Shown here: positions 1-8,440 of the stretch, piece by piece
Layout: the number at the start of each line of letters is the position of its first letter
Numbering within the stretch: position 1 is the stretch's first letter
NCBI GenBank assembly: GCA_900757185.1
Contig: CAAEMX010000008.1
Coordinates: 1-64,000, forward strand
Reading direction: 5' to 3'
Source: an uncultured Collinsella sp.
GTDB lineage: Bacteria; Actinomycetota; Coriobacteriia; Coriobacteriales; Coriobacteriaceae
Length of the DNA stretch: 64,000 nucleotides
Notes under the pieces: generated by a model
Database searches by the model: none
What the model was told of the DNA's origin: nothing
The model's input: only the letters and a program-made list of their open reading frames with translations
Position numbers and translations under genes: made by a program

Positions 1-1
1 G

Positions 2-352
2 GAGATGCAGTGGAAGCGCACCCGCTACATCACCTCGGCCGACTTCTTCCACGGCACCCTCGAGCTCGTGGAGCCCGGCGTCCCCGTGTTCCTGTTCATC
101 GGCGAGGACGAGAACCGCAAGCTCGATGAGCGCGTCCGCGCGTTCCTCAACCGCGGCGTGACCGGCGACACCGACATCAACATCATCGACACCGCCGAGT
201 TCGCGATCCCCGGCCTTGACGACGAGTTCCGCGTCATCGTGTCTCCGTGGATTCTCTCCTCGCTGATCACCGATCGCCTTGCCGCTTACTACGAGACGGT
301 CACCAAGCACAACCTCAACTACCGTCGTTACTATCACCAGTTCGACTACTAA
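2..352 (+). CDS. SIS-domain sugar-phosphate deglycase/isomerase, 3' part only
   Basis: The gene enters from the left edge, so only about the last 116 codons are visible and no start can be assigned. The fragment contains a helix-rich C-terminal part with PWILSSLITDRLAAYYE and a YRRYYHQFDY tail, which resembles the C-terminus of SIS-fold sugar-phosphate enzymes such as the fructoselysine-6-phosphate and glucoselysine-6-phosphate deglycases (FrlB/GfrE/GfrF group). The PTS and FrlC-like genes downstream support this reading. I infer cleavage of a phosphorylated Amadori compound, but the SIS core lies outside the window, so the substrate is unproven. Confidence 0.6.
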   Translation, partial: EMQWKRTRYITSADFFHGTLELVEPGVPVFLFIGEDENRKLDERVRAFLNRGVTGDTDINIIDTAEFAIPGLDDEFRVIVSPWILSSLITDRLAAYYETVTKHNLNYRRYYHQFDY

Positions 353-387
353 TCGGTGATAAATAAGCTACTGATCAATAAGCACCC

Positions 388-416
388 TGCCCGGGCGCAT
401 GCGTCCGGGCATTTTT
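388..416 (+). terminator. Rho-independent terminator after the SIS gene
   Basis: A 12-nt arm at 388-399 pairs with 400-411 with one G-T wobble, and TTTTT follows at 412-416. It lies 30 nt before the IIA start, so the PTS genes may be expressed less than, or separately from, the SIS gene. Confidence 0.8.
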
Positions 417-446
417 ATGCCGAAATTCGCAAGAAAGGGGATTCGA

Positions 447-863
447 ATGAGGCAGTTTATCGTGGCGTCCCATGCTCATTTCGCATCTGGAATCGTCGAG
501 AGCATCGGCCTGCTTTCCGGCGAGCGCGAAAACGTCCATGCGCTGTCTATGTATGTCGACGGAAACGAGGACCTGGTCAAGGAGGCTGCAGCGATTCTGG
601 ACGGCTTTGCCGCGGACGATGAGGTTGTCGTTTGCACCGACCTCTTTGGCGGCAGCGTCAACAACGAGTTCACCAAGATCGTCCAGACGCGCCCCAACAC
701 GCACCTGGTGACCAATATGAACCTGCCACTCCTTATTCAGCTGCTGTTCGTGTCCGATTCCACCCCGATCGATGAGGCCATTCGCCAGATCGTCGAGGCG
801 GACGACACTAAGGTCAAGTACGTCAACGACCTGCTGGGGCAGGCCGAACTCGACGAGTTTTAA
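447..863 (+). CDS. PTS mannose-family EIIA component
   Basis: This is a 138-residue cytoplasmic phosphocarrier that receives phosphate from HPr and passes it to the IIB protein. The N-terminus MRQFIVASHAHFASG matches the family pattern with an active-site histidine in SHxHFAxG; His9 is the probable phosphorylation site. The central VVVCTDLFGGSVNNEF is the conserved IIA-Man strand and loop. I chose ATG 447 because AAGAAAGGGG lies just upstream at 431-440; an upstream in-frame start at 399 would fall inside the terminator. It is the first gene of a IIA-IIB-IIC-IID set. Confidence 0.92.
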   Translation: MRQFIVASHAHFASGIVESIGLLSGERENVHALSMYVDGNEDLVKEAAAILDGFAADDEVVVCTDLFGGSVNNEFTKIVQTRPNTHLVTNMNLPLLIQLLFVSDSTPIDEAIRQIVEADDTKVKYVNDLLGQAELDEF

Positions 864-879
864 TCGCTAGGAGCACACC

Positions 880-1350
880 ATGATTCAGATGATTCGCGTG
901 GACTATCGACTGCTTCACGGCCAGGTTGCCGTTAGCTGGACCTCGGCTCTGGGTGCCGACTGCATCCTGTTGGTGAGCGACACGGTCCTCAATGACAAGC
1001 TTCGTCTGCAGGCCTTGTCCCTTGCAAAGCCGGAGGGCTGCAAGGTCGTCGTCAAAAACACCGAGGATGCCGTCAAGGCGCTTCAGAGCGGTGTGACCGA
1101 CAAGTACAAGCTCTTCGTGGTTTGCGAGACGGTCCAGCAGGCCGGTGCCGTCGCAAAGGCGATGGGCGTCAAGAAGATCAACCTCGGCAATGTTGCCTTT
1201 AGCGAGGATGCCCGCCAGGTCTCGACGAGCGTATTTCTCACGCCCGAAAACGAGGCATACGTCAAAGAGCTGCTCGGCGAGGGCTACGAGCTGTTCATTC
1301 AGATGATTCCGGCAGATGCGAAGACTGACGCCGCGAAGGTCATCGGTTAG
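880..1350 (+). CDS. PTS mannose/fructose/sorbose-family EIIB component
   Basis: This 156-residue protein transfers phosphate from IIA to the incoming sugar. It opens with the family signature VDYRLLHGQVAVSW, and His13 is the expected phosphohistidine. Full family length is present. A GGAG ribosome site lies in the 16-nt gap after the IIA gene, and the IIC gene follows 8 nt after the stop. Substrate cannot be read from the IIB sequence; context suggests a fructosamine-type compound. Confidence 0.93.
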   Translation: MIQMIRVDYRLLHGQVAVSWTSALGADCILLVSDTVLNDKLRLQALSLAKPEGCKVVVKNTEDAVKALQSGVTDKYKLFVVCETVQQAGAVAKAMGVKKINLGNVAFSEDARQVSTSVFLTPENEAYVKELLGEGYELFIQMIPADAKTDAAKVIG

Positions 1351-1358
1351 GGGCCATT

Positions 1359-2150
1359 ATGGTTATCAAGACAATCCTGATTTTCCTTATTGCCCTTTTG
1401 GGTTATTCCGAGTGGCTGACGGGCACGAGCTACCTCCAGCGCCCGATCGTGCTCGGACCTCTGGTTGGCCTTGTCATGGGCGACATGGTGACCGGCACGA
1501 TCATGGGCGCCACGATGGAGCTTGCCATGGTCGGCGCCATCTCGGTCGGTGCGTATAACCCGCCCGATACGATTTCCGGAACCATCCTGGGCGTGTCGCT
1601 TGCCATGCAGGCCGGTGCGGACGCTTCGGCGGCCCTGACCCTGGGCATTCCCATCGCAACGATCGTCCTGGCGCTCGATACGGCCCTGGGCCAGCCGGTG
1701 ATGCTACTGCTGGTGCACCGTATCGACAAAAAGGTCGAGGACGGAGACACCAAGGCCATCACGCGCAACATGCTCATCGCCGGTTATGCGCAGAGCTGGT
1801 GCGGCCTGCTGATTATTCCCCTGGCATTCTTCTTTGGCGCCGATGCTGTTGCCAGCCTGCTCAACATCATCCCCGATTTCGTTCAGACCGGCATGGATGT
1901 CGCCGCCGCCTTATTGCCCGCACTCGGCTTTGCGATGCTGGCGCAGATGATTATGAACAAAACAGTGGCTCCGTTCTTCTTCGCTGGCTTCTTCCTCGTC
2001 GCCTACTTTGGCATTAGCACGACGGGCGTGGCGATTTTTGCCGCGATCATCGTCGTCGCGATGACGGTTTTGGGTGACAAGAAAAAGGCGGAGCAGCCCG
2101 CAGTGGCAACCGAGGATCCTGCGATTGGGAGTGGGTTCGATGAGTTTTAA
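1359..2150 (+). CDS. PTS mannose-family EIIC permease subunit
   Basis: This 263-residue polytopic membrane protein forms the sugar channel together with IID. The sequence shows the family features: an N-terminal hydrophobic helix, the conserved RPIVLGPLVGLVMGD segment, the TIMGATMELAMVGAISVGAY loop, and several later membrane segments ending in a charged tail. It overlaps the IID start by 11 nt, indicating translational coupling. Confidence 0.93.
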   Translation: MVIKTILIFLIALLGYSEWLTGTSYLQRPIVLGPLVGLVMGDMVTGTIMGATMELAMVGAISVGAYNPPDTISGTILGVSLAMQAGADASAALTLGIPIATIVLALDTALGQPVMLLLVHRIDKKVEDGDTKAITRNMLIAGYAQSWCGLLIIPLAFFFGADAVASLLNIIPDFVQTGMDVAAALLPALGFAMLAQMIMNKTVAPFFFAGFFLVAYFGISTTGVAIFAAIIVVAMTVLGDKKKAEQPAVATEDPAIGSGFDEF

Positions 2151-2976
2151 GTTTGAGTCTTCTTACGACGGGCTGATTTCCCGCGCAGACCTTAAGAAAC
2201 TGTTCTGGCGCTCGATTCCCTATGAGCATTCCTGGAACTACGAGCGTATGGGCCATATCGGCTTTATGTGGGCCCTTATGCCGATCCTTCGCAAGCTGTA
2301 TCCGCAGGATGCAGACTTTAAGGCCGCACTCAAGCGCCATATGGAGCTCTATAACGTCACGCCGTACATCTCGACGCTCCCCATGTCCATTGCTGCCGCA
2401 ATGGAAGAGGTCAACGCTACTGACGATAGCTTTGACACGAGCGCAATCTCTAATGTCAAGCTTGCTTTGATGGGACCGCTGTCCGGCGTGGGCGATGCCT
2501 TCTACTGGGGTACGCTGCGAATTTTGGCAACGGGTGTCGGCACGTCGCTGGCGCTGCAGGGCTCTATTCTTGGCCCGATTTTGTTCCTGCTCGTGTTCAA
2601 CGTCCCTCACTACATCATCCGTTACCTGCTGACGTTTGTGGGATATCGCTTTGGCTCGGACATGATCAGCAAGGTCCAGGAATCGGGCATTATGGACACG
2701 ATTGTCAAGATGGCCTCTATCATGGGCGCCATGGTGATCGGTGCTATGACCATGGAGATGGTCACCGTGGACATTCCGCTCATGGTCGGTGCGGGCGATG
2801 GTGCTCAGACGCTCGCCGAGCTGCTCAACGGAATCTTCCCGGGCTTTGTCACGATGGGGCTGTTTGGAATCGTCTATCTCATGCTCAAGAAGAAGATGAA
2901 TCCGCTGCTTATCATGCTCGTGATCCTACTCGTGAGTATCGCCGGCGCGTTCTTTGGAGTGCTTGGTGTTCAGTAG
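2140..2976 (+). CDS. PTS mannose-family EIID permease subunit
   Basis: This is the second membrane subunit of the transporter, 278 residues. LTRADL-like SRADLKKLFWRSIPYEHSWNYERMG near the N-terminus and the GVGDAFYWGTLR loop are diagnostic of IID. ATG 2140 is preferred over upstream in-frame codons because GGGAGTGGG sits just upstream and the short overlap with IIC fits coupling. Hydrophobic segments lie in the C-terminal half. A terminator follows. Confidence 0.93.
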   Translation: MSFKFESSYDGLISRADLKKLFWRSIPYEHSWNYERMGHIGFMWALMPILRKLYPQDADFKAALKRHMELYNVTPYISTLPMSIAAAMEEVNATDDSFDTSAISNVKLALMGPLSGVGDAFYWGTLRILATGVGTSLALQGSILGPILFLLVFNVPHYIIRYLLTFVGYRFGSDMISKVQESGIMDTIVKMASIMGAMVIGAMTMEMVTVDIPLMVGAGDGAQTLAELLNGIFPGFVTMGLFGIVYLMLKKKMNPLLIMLVILLVSIAGAFFGVLGVQ

Positions 2977-3006
2977 GGCATCCGTCATAATTAAAACAAT
3001 GTAAGA

Positions 3007-3042
3007 GGGGGCGTCGCGCACACTGTGTTGCGGCGCCCTTTT
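3007..3042 (+). terminator. Terminator after the PTS genes
   Basis: A 9-nt arm at 3009-3017 pairs with 3030-3038 with one G-T wobble, with an inner ACA/TGT pairing, and TTTT follows at 3039-3042. It lies between IID and the epimerase gene and may attenuate rather than stop transcription. Confidence 0.75.
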
Positions 3043-3059
3043 GCCGAAAGGTGGACAAG

Positions 3060-3896
3060 ATGGAGTATCCGCAGCTTGCCGTCATGAATATCAGCCATCG
3101 CTATTTTGACCTTGAGGAGTTCTTTTCCTCGGCAGCGGCCTCGGGCTACACGTGTTGCGAGCTTTGGACCGGGGCGATGCATCTGTATGTCGATTGCCAT
3201 GGATACGATTCGCTCGAGCAGGTGCGGGAGCTGTCACAGCGGTATGGGGTTCGGATTGTGGGGCTTTGTCCCGAACAGAACAACCCCAAGCCGTGGAATA
3301 TCGCGGCGCGCGGGAATGAGGCGCGCGTCCGCACGCTCGCGTACTTTAAGAACGTTGTGGATATCGCGGCGGAACTTGGAGCCGAGCAGGTCATGGTCTC
3401 GAGCGGCTGGGCATTTTTGAACGAGTCGATCGAGGATGCGTGGGGTCGCAGCGCCTCGATGCTGCGTGCGATTGCCGAGCATGCGGGAGAACGCGGCGTG
3501 CGACTGGTGCTCGAGGCCCTGCAGCCGGTTGAGTCGATGATCGTGAACTCGGCGGCCGATACGAAGCGCATGATCGAGGCAGTTGATCATCCGGCACTTA
3601 AGGTGTGTCTGGATATGGGCGCCATGGCGGTGGCGGGGGATACCATCGACGATTACTTCGATCTGCTTGGCGATGATGTTGCCCACGTGCATTTTGTCGA
3701 TGTTGCGGCAGATGGCACGACGCATCTTGCCTGGGGTGACGGCGACCGCGATATGCGGGCTGACCTGGATAGGCTGGTGGCGCGCGGCTATCGCGGAGTT
3801 GTTTCGGCCGAGACCTATGACGGGCGCTATTTTGCCGACCCCGCAGCTGCCGATGCGCAGGTAATGGCAGAGTATCGTCGTGCGATTGGCGCCTAG
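3060..3896 (+). CDS. Sugar-phosphate isomerase/epimerase-like TIM barrel (FrlC-like)
   Basis: This 278-residue protein belongs to the AP-endonuclease-2/xylose-isomerase-like TIM-barrel family. Visible landmarks are an early GYTCCELW strand, VRLVLEALQP with a likely metal-binding Glu, LKVCLDMGAM with Asp, VAHVHFVD with His and Asp, and VVSAETYDG with Glu. FrlC, the fructoselysine 3-epimerase, is a member and has the same overall order. With the SIS enzyme and mannose-family PTS beside it, epimerisation of an alternative Amadori isomer (for example psicoselysine) is plausible but inferred. ATG 3060 is chosen over GTG 3051 because GAAAGG at 3046-3051 is a well-spaced ribosome site for it. Confidence 0.72.
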   Translation: MEYPQLAVMNISHRYFDLEEFFSSAAASGYTCCELWTGAMHLYVDCHGYDSLEQVRELSQRYGVRIVGLCPEQNNPKPWNIAARGNEARVRTLAYFKNVVDIAAELGAEQVMVSSGWAFLNESIEDAWGRSASMLRAIAEHAGERGVRLVLEALQPVESMIVNSAADTKRMIEAVDHPALKVCLDMGAMAVAGDTIDDYFDLLGDDVAHVHFVDVAADGTTHLAWGDGDRDMRADLDRLVARGYRGVVSAETYDGRYFADPAAADAQVMAEYRRAIGA

Positions 3897-3984
3897 GTGG
3901 GGTTGGGCTGCGGCAATCTGCCCCATGTTTCCAAATGAATACGGTGTGAGCGGCTGCGACGGATTTCCCCCGCAAGAACTCTAG

Positions 3985-4029
3985 TATGCTAAAGTACCCA
4001 GAAGACCGGCGGAGCTATGCCGGTCTTCT
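3985..4029 (+). promoter_or_regulatory. Candidate his promoter -10 and 5' leader hairpin
   Basis: TATGCT at 3985-3990, preceded by TAG, is a good extended -10; no convincing -35 is seen. About 10 nt downstream, 4000-4010 and 4019-4029 form a perfect 11-bp inverted repeat with an 8-nt loop. No T tract follows, so a terminator is unlikely; it may be a stabilising 5' hairpin or a regulatory leader. I found no T-box antiterminator sequence and no His-rich leader peptide. Confidence 0.5.
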
Positions 4030-4065
4030 GTTCTATACGAAACACAGCATGAGGAGGCTCGCCAG

Positions 4066-5781
4066 ATGACGGCCACACCGTGGGGATTTCGGGACATATT
4101 GCCCGAGGAGGCTCAGGCGCGCGAGGAGATTGCGCTGACGGTGAAGGGCTGCTTCAGGGAGCATCATTACCTTCCGGTCGAGACGCCGCTGCTCGAGGAC
4201 AAGGGCTCTCTCGAGGAAGGCGGCCGCATCGCGGACACGCCGTTCAAGCTTTTTGACGACGACGGTCGCCTGCTGGTGGTTCGTCCCGATAACACGTTGC
4301 CGATTGTGCGCCTGGTTTCGACCCGCATGCGTGCGGCCGACCTGCCCCTGCGCCTGCGCTACGAGGCGCCGGTGGTTCGCGAGTATCAGCGCAATGCCGG
4401 CGGCTCGCGTCAGTTTACGCAGCTGGGTTTTGAGCTTATCGGCGCGGGCGATACCGCGGGCGATGTCGAGATTGTTTCGCTGGTGGCGGAGGCCGTGCGT
4501 GAGCTGGCACTTCCCGATGCGCGCATCATCGCAGGCAGCGTGCGTCCTTTTAAGGAATTGCTCGCGGTATGCGAGGATCGTGAGCTGGCTGCCGAGGCCC
4601 TGCGCTGCGTGCACGCCAACGACTTTGTGGGCCTCGATGCCCGCGTGGCGGCAAGCGCCGAGTCCGATGCCGTCAAGGCCGCCATCAGCGAGCTGCCGCG
4701 TCTGCACGGCGGTGCCGAGGTACTCGACCGCGTGGACGCGCTGCTGGAGGCCGCCGGCATCGTCGCGCCGCTGACGCGCGAGCTGCGCGCCCTGGTCGAG
4801 GGCCTGGCTCCCGAGGACGCCCAGGTGCTGTCGTTCGACTTCTCCATCATGAACTCTTTCGATTACTACACGGGCCTGGTCTTTAAGGCCTATGCCGGCG
4901 ACTTGCCCGATCCGGTCGGTTCGGGCGGACGCTATGACTCCATCTTTACCGGCGCATTTGGCGACGGTATCGAGGTGCCGGCGGCGGGCTTCGCCTTTTC
5001 GCTCGAGCGCCTGGAGGCCGCGCGCACCTCGGCCGAGGACGCCGCTTCCGATGGCGATCACGCTGCGGGCCGTGGCGCCGAGGGTCCGCTGCGCATCGCC
5101 GTGCCCAAGGGCTCGCTTAAGGCTGATACGCTCGACGTGCTCGAGGCCGCGGGTCTGGACGTCTCTGAGCTGCGTGATCCCGGCCGTCACCTGATCGTGC
5201 GCGGTCGCGACACGCGTGCCGGCGAGGGCGCGGTCGGCGATATCGAGTTTGTCATCGTGCGCCCCAGCGATGCGCCCGCCTTTGTGGGCTGCGGCGGTGC
5301 CGACTGCGGCATCTGCGGCTGGGACTCGCTCATCGAGGCCGACCTCAACTTGCTGCAGCTGGTTGACCTGGGCTATGGCCTGTGCACCTTTATCGAGGCG
5401 GAGCCCGCGTGGCGCGCCGGTCAGGCCGAGCGCAACTACGCCCGTCGCGGTTCGCTTCGCGTGGCAACCAAGTACCCGCGCATCGCGAGTGCCTGGTATG
5501 CCGAGCGCGGCGTGAATGCCGATATCGTCTCGCTGCACGGCAACATTGAGCTGGGACCCATCGTCGGCATGACCGATCGCATCGTGGACATTACCGCCAC
5601 GGGTGCCACGCTGCGCGACAACGACTTGGTCATCACCGGCCGCATCATGGACTGCACAGCCCGCTTCTTTGTCAATCCGGGTGCCGCGCGCCTGGATCCG
5701 CGCGTACGCAATCTGGCAGATCGCCTGGCCGCGGCCGTTAAGGACAAGCATTTTGAGCCCGTCGCGGGCTCGGCACAATAG
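4066..5781 (+). CDS. hisG: Fused HisZ-HisG: ATP phosphoribosyltransferase, regulatory and catalytic subunits
   Basis: First enzyme of histidine synthesis, joining ATP and PRPP to give phosphoribosyl-ATP. Residues 1-320 are a HisZ domain, a class II HisRS-like paralogue: motif-2-like RLRYEAPVVREYQRN around 96-110 and motif-3-like GGRYDSIFTG near 287. Residues 320-340 are a polar linker. Residues 342-571 are a short-form HisG: PLRIAVPKGSLK at the start and a PRPP loop ITATGATLRDNDL near the end. In most bacteria with short HisG, hisZ and hisG are separate genes. The HisG part has an unusual Cys cluster (GCGGADCGICG). GAGGAGG at 4051-4057 fixes the start. It leads the his operon. Confidence 0.93.
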   Translation: MTATPWGFRDILPEEAQAREEIALTVKGCFREHHYLPVETPLLEDKGSLEEGGRIADTPFKLFDDDGRLLVVRPDNTLPIVRLVSTRMRAADLPLRLRYEAPVVREYQRNAGGSRQFTQLGFELIGAGDTAGDVEIVSLVAEAVRELALPDARIIAGSVRPFKELLAVCEDRELAAEALRCVHANDFVGLDARVAASAESDAVKAAISELPRLHGGAEVLDRVDALLEAAGIVAPLTRELRALVEGLAPEDAQVLSFDFSIMNSFDYYTGLVFKAYAGDLPDPVGSGGRYDSIFTGAFGDGIEVPAAGFAFSLERLEAARTSAEDAASDGDHAAGRGAEGPLRIAVPKGSLKADTLDVLEAAGLDVSELRDPGRHLIVRGRDTRAGEGAVGDIEFVIVRPSDAPAFVGCGGADCGICGWDSLIEADLNLLQLVDLGYGLCTFIEAEPAWRAGQAERNYARRGSLRVATKYPRIASAWYAERGVNADIVSLHGNIELGPIVGMTDRIVDITATGATLRDNDLVITGRIMDCTARFFVNPGAARLDPRVRNLADRLAAAVKDKHFEPVAGSAQ

Positions 5782-5886
5782 CGCGAGCGCGCACGGGCGC
5801 CCCAACGTACGGGCTGCGGGCCGATTGGCGCCGCCGCCCGGCCTCTCGCTTTTCGAACACAACCTCGACCGATAGGGGATTCCGAT

Positions 5887-7323
5887 ATGAAGACCATCAA
5901 GCTTGCTCCCGGTGAGCGCCTCGTTACCAACCAGCTCAACCGCAAGGGCGTGCTGCCGCAAAACATCGTCGACGCCGCTCGCGATATCGTGGCCAACGTG
6001 CGTGCCAACGGCGATGCCGCGGTGCGCGATTACTGCCAGCGTTTTGACGGTGTTGAGCTGCAGAGCTTCCGTCTGCCGCAGGAGCAGATCGATGCCGCGC
6101 TCGAAGGCCTCGATCCGGCCTTTGTCGCCGCGCTCGAAAAGGCTGCGCGCCAGATTCGCGAGTTCCACCAGCGCGAGGTCGAGCAGAGCTGGTTTACCAC
6201 GCGCCCGGACGGCACGATGCTCGGCGTTAAGGTGACCCCGCTTGCTGCGGCCGGCATCTACGTGCCGGGCGGTCGCGCGCAGTACCCTTCCACCGTGCTT
6301 ATGAACGCCATTCCCGCCAAGGTTGCCGGCGTTGAGCGCGTGGTCATGGTGACCCCGCCGCAAAAGGATGGACTGATTAGCCCGTATACGCTCGCGGCGG
6401 CCAAGCTCGGCGGCGTGGACGAAATCTATATGGTGGGCGGCGCCCAGGCCGTGGCCGCGCTGGCGTACGGTACCGAGACCATTCCGCGCGTCGACAAAAT
6501 CACCGGCCCGGGCAACGCCTTTGTTGCCGCTGCCAAGCAGATTGTCTCGGGTGACGTGGGTATCGACATGGTCGCCGGTCCCTCCGAGGTCTGCGTGCTG
6601 GCCGATGCCACGGCCAAGCCTATGGTGGTCGCGGCCGACCTGATGGCTCAGGCCGAGCACGATCCGCTGGCGGCCTGCTATCTGGTGACCTGCGACGAGC
6701 AGTTTGCGCGTGAGGTCGAGGCGGGTATCGACATTCTGGTAGCGCAGTCCCCGCGTGCCGAGATTACGTGCGCTTCGCTCGATAACGAAGGCGCCATCGT
6801 GGTGGCCGCCGACATGGCGGCCGCCGTCGAGGCCGTGAACACCGTGGCGCCCGAGCACCTTGAGCTGCACTGCAAGGATGCGATGGGCCTGCTCGGCGGC
6901 ATTCGCAACGCCGGCGCCATCTTTGTGGGCGCTTGGAGCTCCGAGCCGCTCGGCGATTACGTTGCCGGTCCCAACCACACGTTGCCGACCGGCGGCACGG
7001 CCATGTTCTCCAACCCGCTTTCGGTCGAAGAGTTCGTTAAGCGCTCGAGCGTTATATGCTATACGCCCGAGGGCCTGCTCTCCGACGCTCCCGCTACGCA
7101 GCGTCTGGCCGAGGCCGAGGGCCTGTGGGCGCACGCGCTTTCGGCCGCACTGCGTCGCCGCGTGTTGGAGCAGGGCGAGGATGCCGTGAGCGCCGAGTCG
7201 CTCGCCGCGGCCGACCTGACCAAGGTTGCCTGGCCGGGCGACGCCGTGGCGACGGTTGCCGAGGGCGTGGACCTGGCGGCTGCAGGCGCAGATGGCGCTG
7301 GCGTAACCGGCGGGGAGGCCTAA
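5887..7323 (+). CDS. hisD: Histidinol dehydrogenase
   Basis: This enzyme oxidises histidinol to histidine in two NAD-dependent steps. The 478-residue protein has IYVPGGRAQYPS, KITGPGNAFVAAAK, IDMVAGPSEVCVLAD, the zinc-ligand region LMAQAEHDP, the catalytic VNTVAPEHLELH and the C-terminal VAGPNHTLPTGG. It is some 45 residues longer than usual because of an Ala/Gly-rich C-terminal extension beginning around residue 440. The next gene, hisC, starts 1 nt after the stop. Confidence 0.97.
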   Translation: MKTIKLAPGERLVTNQLNRKGVLPQNIVDAARDIVANVRANGDAAVRDYCQRFDGVELQSFRLPQEQIDAALEGLDPAFVAALEKAARQIREFHQREVEQSWFTTRPDGTMLGVKVTPLAAAGIYVPGGRAQYPSTVLMNAIPAKVAGVERVVMVTPPQKDGLISPYTLAAAKLGGVDEIYMVGGAQAVAALAYGTETIPRVDKITGPGNAFVAAAKQIVSGDVGIDMVAGPSEVCVLADATAKPMVVAADLMAQAEHDPLAACYLVTCDEQFAREVEAGIDILVAQSPRAEITCASLDNEGAIVVAADMAAAVEAVNTVAPEHLELHCKDAMGLLGGIRNAGAIFVGAWSSEPLGDYVAGPNHTLPTGGTAMFSNPLSVEEFVKRSSVICYTPEGLLSDAPATQRLAEAEGLWAHALSAALRRRVLEQGEDAVSAESLAAADLTKVAWPGDAVATVAEGVDLAAAGADGAGVTGGEA

Positions 7324-7324
7324 T

Positions 7325-8440
7325 ATGGCCGAACTCACGCCTCGCATGAAGGAGCTCGTCCAGCCTTACCTGGCCGGTATTGAGCCCTACGATCCCAACT
7401 TTACGCCCACGCGCATCAACCTTTCGGCCAACGAGAACACCTATCCCGTGCCGGCTGGCGTGCGCGAGGCGGTCGACGCCGCCCTGGCTGCCACGCCGCT
7501 CAACCGCTATCCCGATCCCATGTCCAACGATCTGCGTGACGAGCTTGCCGCTTGGCATGGTGTGGCGCGCGAGAATGTCTGCGTGGGCAACGGCGGCGAC
7601 GAGCTGCTCTATAACTACCTGTTGGCGTTTGGCGGCGCGGGACGGACCCTGCTCAACTGCCCGCCGTGCTTTAGCGAGTATGCGTTCTTTGCGTCGCTCT
7701 GCCAGACCGAGGTGCGCGACGTGTGGCGCGACCCGGCGACCTTTGAACTCGACCAAGCGGCGGTGCTCGCGGCCGCACCCGAGTGCAACCTGACCATCGT
7801 GACTTCGCCCAACAACCCCACGGGCGACGTGGCACCGCTCGACTTTGTCTCGGCCCTGTGCGATGCGTGCCCCGGCATGGTCATGGTCGACGAGGCCTAC
7901 GTTGAGTTTGCAGACGATTCGTTTGGCGCGGCTACCACGGCGCAGGGGCTTATCGCCGAGCATCCCAACCTGGTGATTCTGCATACGCTGTCCAAGGCGT
8001 TTGGCGCTGCCGGCACGCGTCTGGGCTATGTGATCGCGGCGCCCGAGGTCATCGATGTGTTTGCGGCGATTCGCCAAATCTACTCGGTTAACGTGCTGAG
8101 CCAGGCCGCCGCGCTTGCCTGCGTGCGTGCCCGCGATGCGTACGCGCCCGTAGTGGCACAGGTTGCATCCGAGCGCGAGCGCGAGCTGTGCGCCCTACGC
8201 GCAATGGCTGCCGAGGGTCTGACCGTGGAGGCGTGGCCGAGCGCGGCGAACTTTGTGCTCGTGCGCACGCCGCATGCCACGCGCGTGCGCGAGCGTCTGC
8301 GCGACGAGTATTCGATTTTGGTGCGCGACTTTAGCTACGCGCCGGGGCTCGCGGACTGCCTACGCATTACCGTGGGTACCCCGCAGGAAAACGACGAGGT
8401 GCTGGCTGCGTTTGCCGCGCTGGTGAAGGAGGAGATGTAG
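7325..8440 (+). CDS. hisC: Histidinol-phosphate aminotransferase
   Basis: A PLP-dependent class I/II aminotransferase of 371 residues, converting imidazole-acetol phosphate to histidinol phosphate. Visible motifs are SANENTYPVP, RYPDPMSNDLRDELA, TSPNNPTGD, MVDEAYVEF and the PLP-lysine segment HTLSKAFGAAGTRLGY. It sits between hisD and hisB with essentially no spacer (hisB begins immediately after its stop), so translation is probably coupled. Confidence 0.96.
   Translation: MAELTPRMKELVQPYLAGIEPYDPNFTPTRINLSANENTYPVPAGVREAVDAALAATPLNRYPDPMSNDLRDELAAWHGVARENVCVGNGGDELLYNYLLAFGGAGRTLLNCPPCFSEYAFFASLCQTEVRDVWRDPATFELDQAAVLAAAPECNLTIVTSPNNPTGDVAPLDFVSALCDACPGMVMVDEAYVEFADDSFGAATTAQGLIAEHPNLVILHTLSKAFGAAGTRLGYVIAAPEVIDVFAAIRQIYSVNVLSQAAALACVRARDAYAPVVAQVASERERELCALRAMAAEGLTVEAWPSAANFVLVRTPHATRVRERLRDEYSILVRDFSYAPGLADCLRITVGTPQENDEVLAAFAALVKEEM

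Noticed and set aside
3897..4065. T-box riboswitch or histidine attenuator upstream of hisZG
   Set aside because: No TGGNACCGCG-type antiterminator, no His-codon run and no T tract after the hairpin.
4033..7347. A 1,104-codon open frame on the minus strand
   Set aside because: It lies antisense to hisZG and hisD, both clearly real; long antisense frames are common in GC-rich codon usage, and its translation has no domain.
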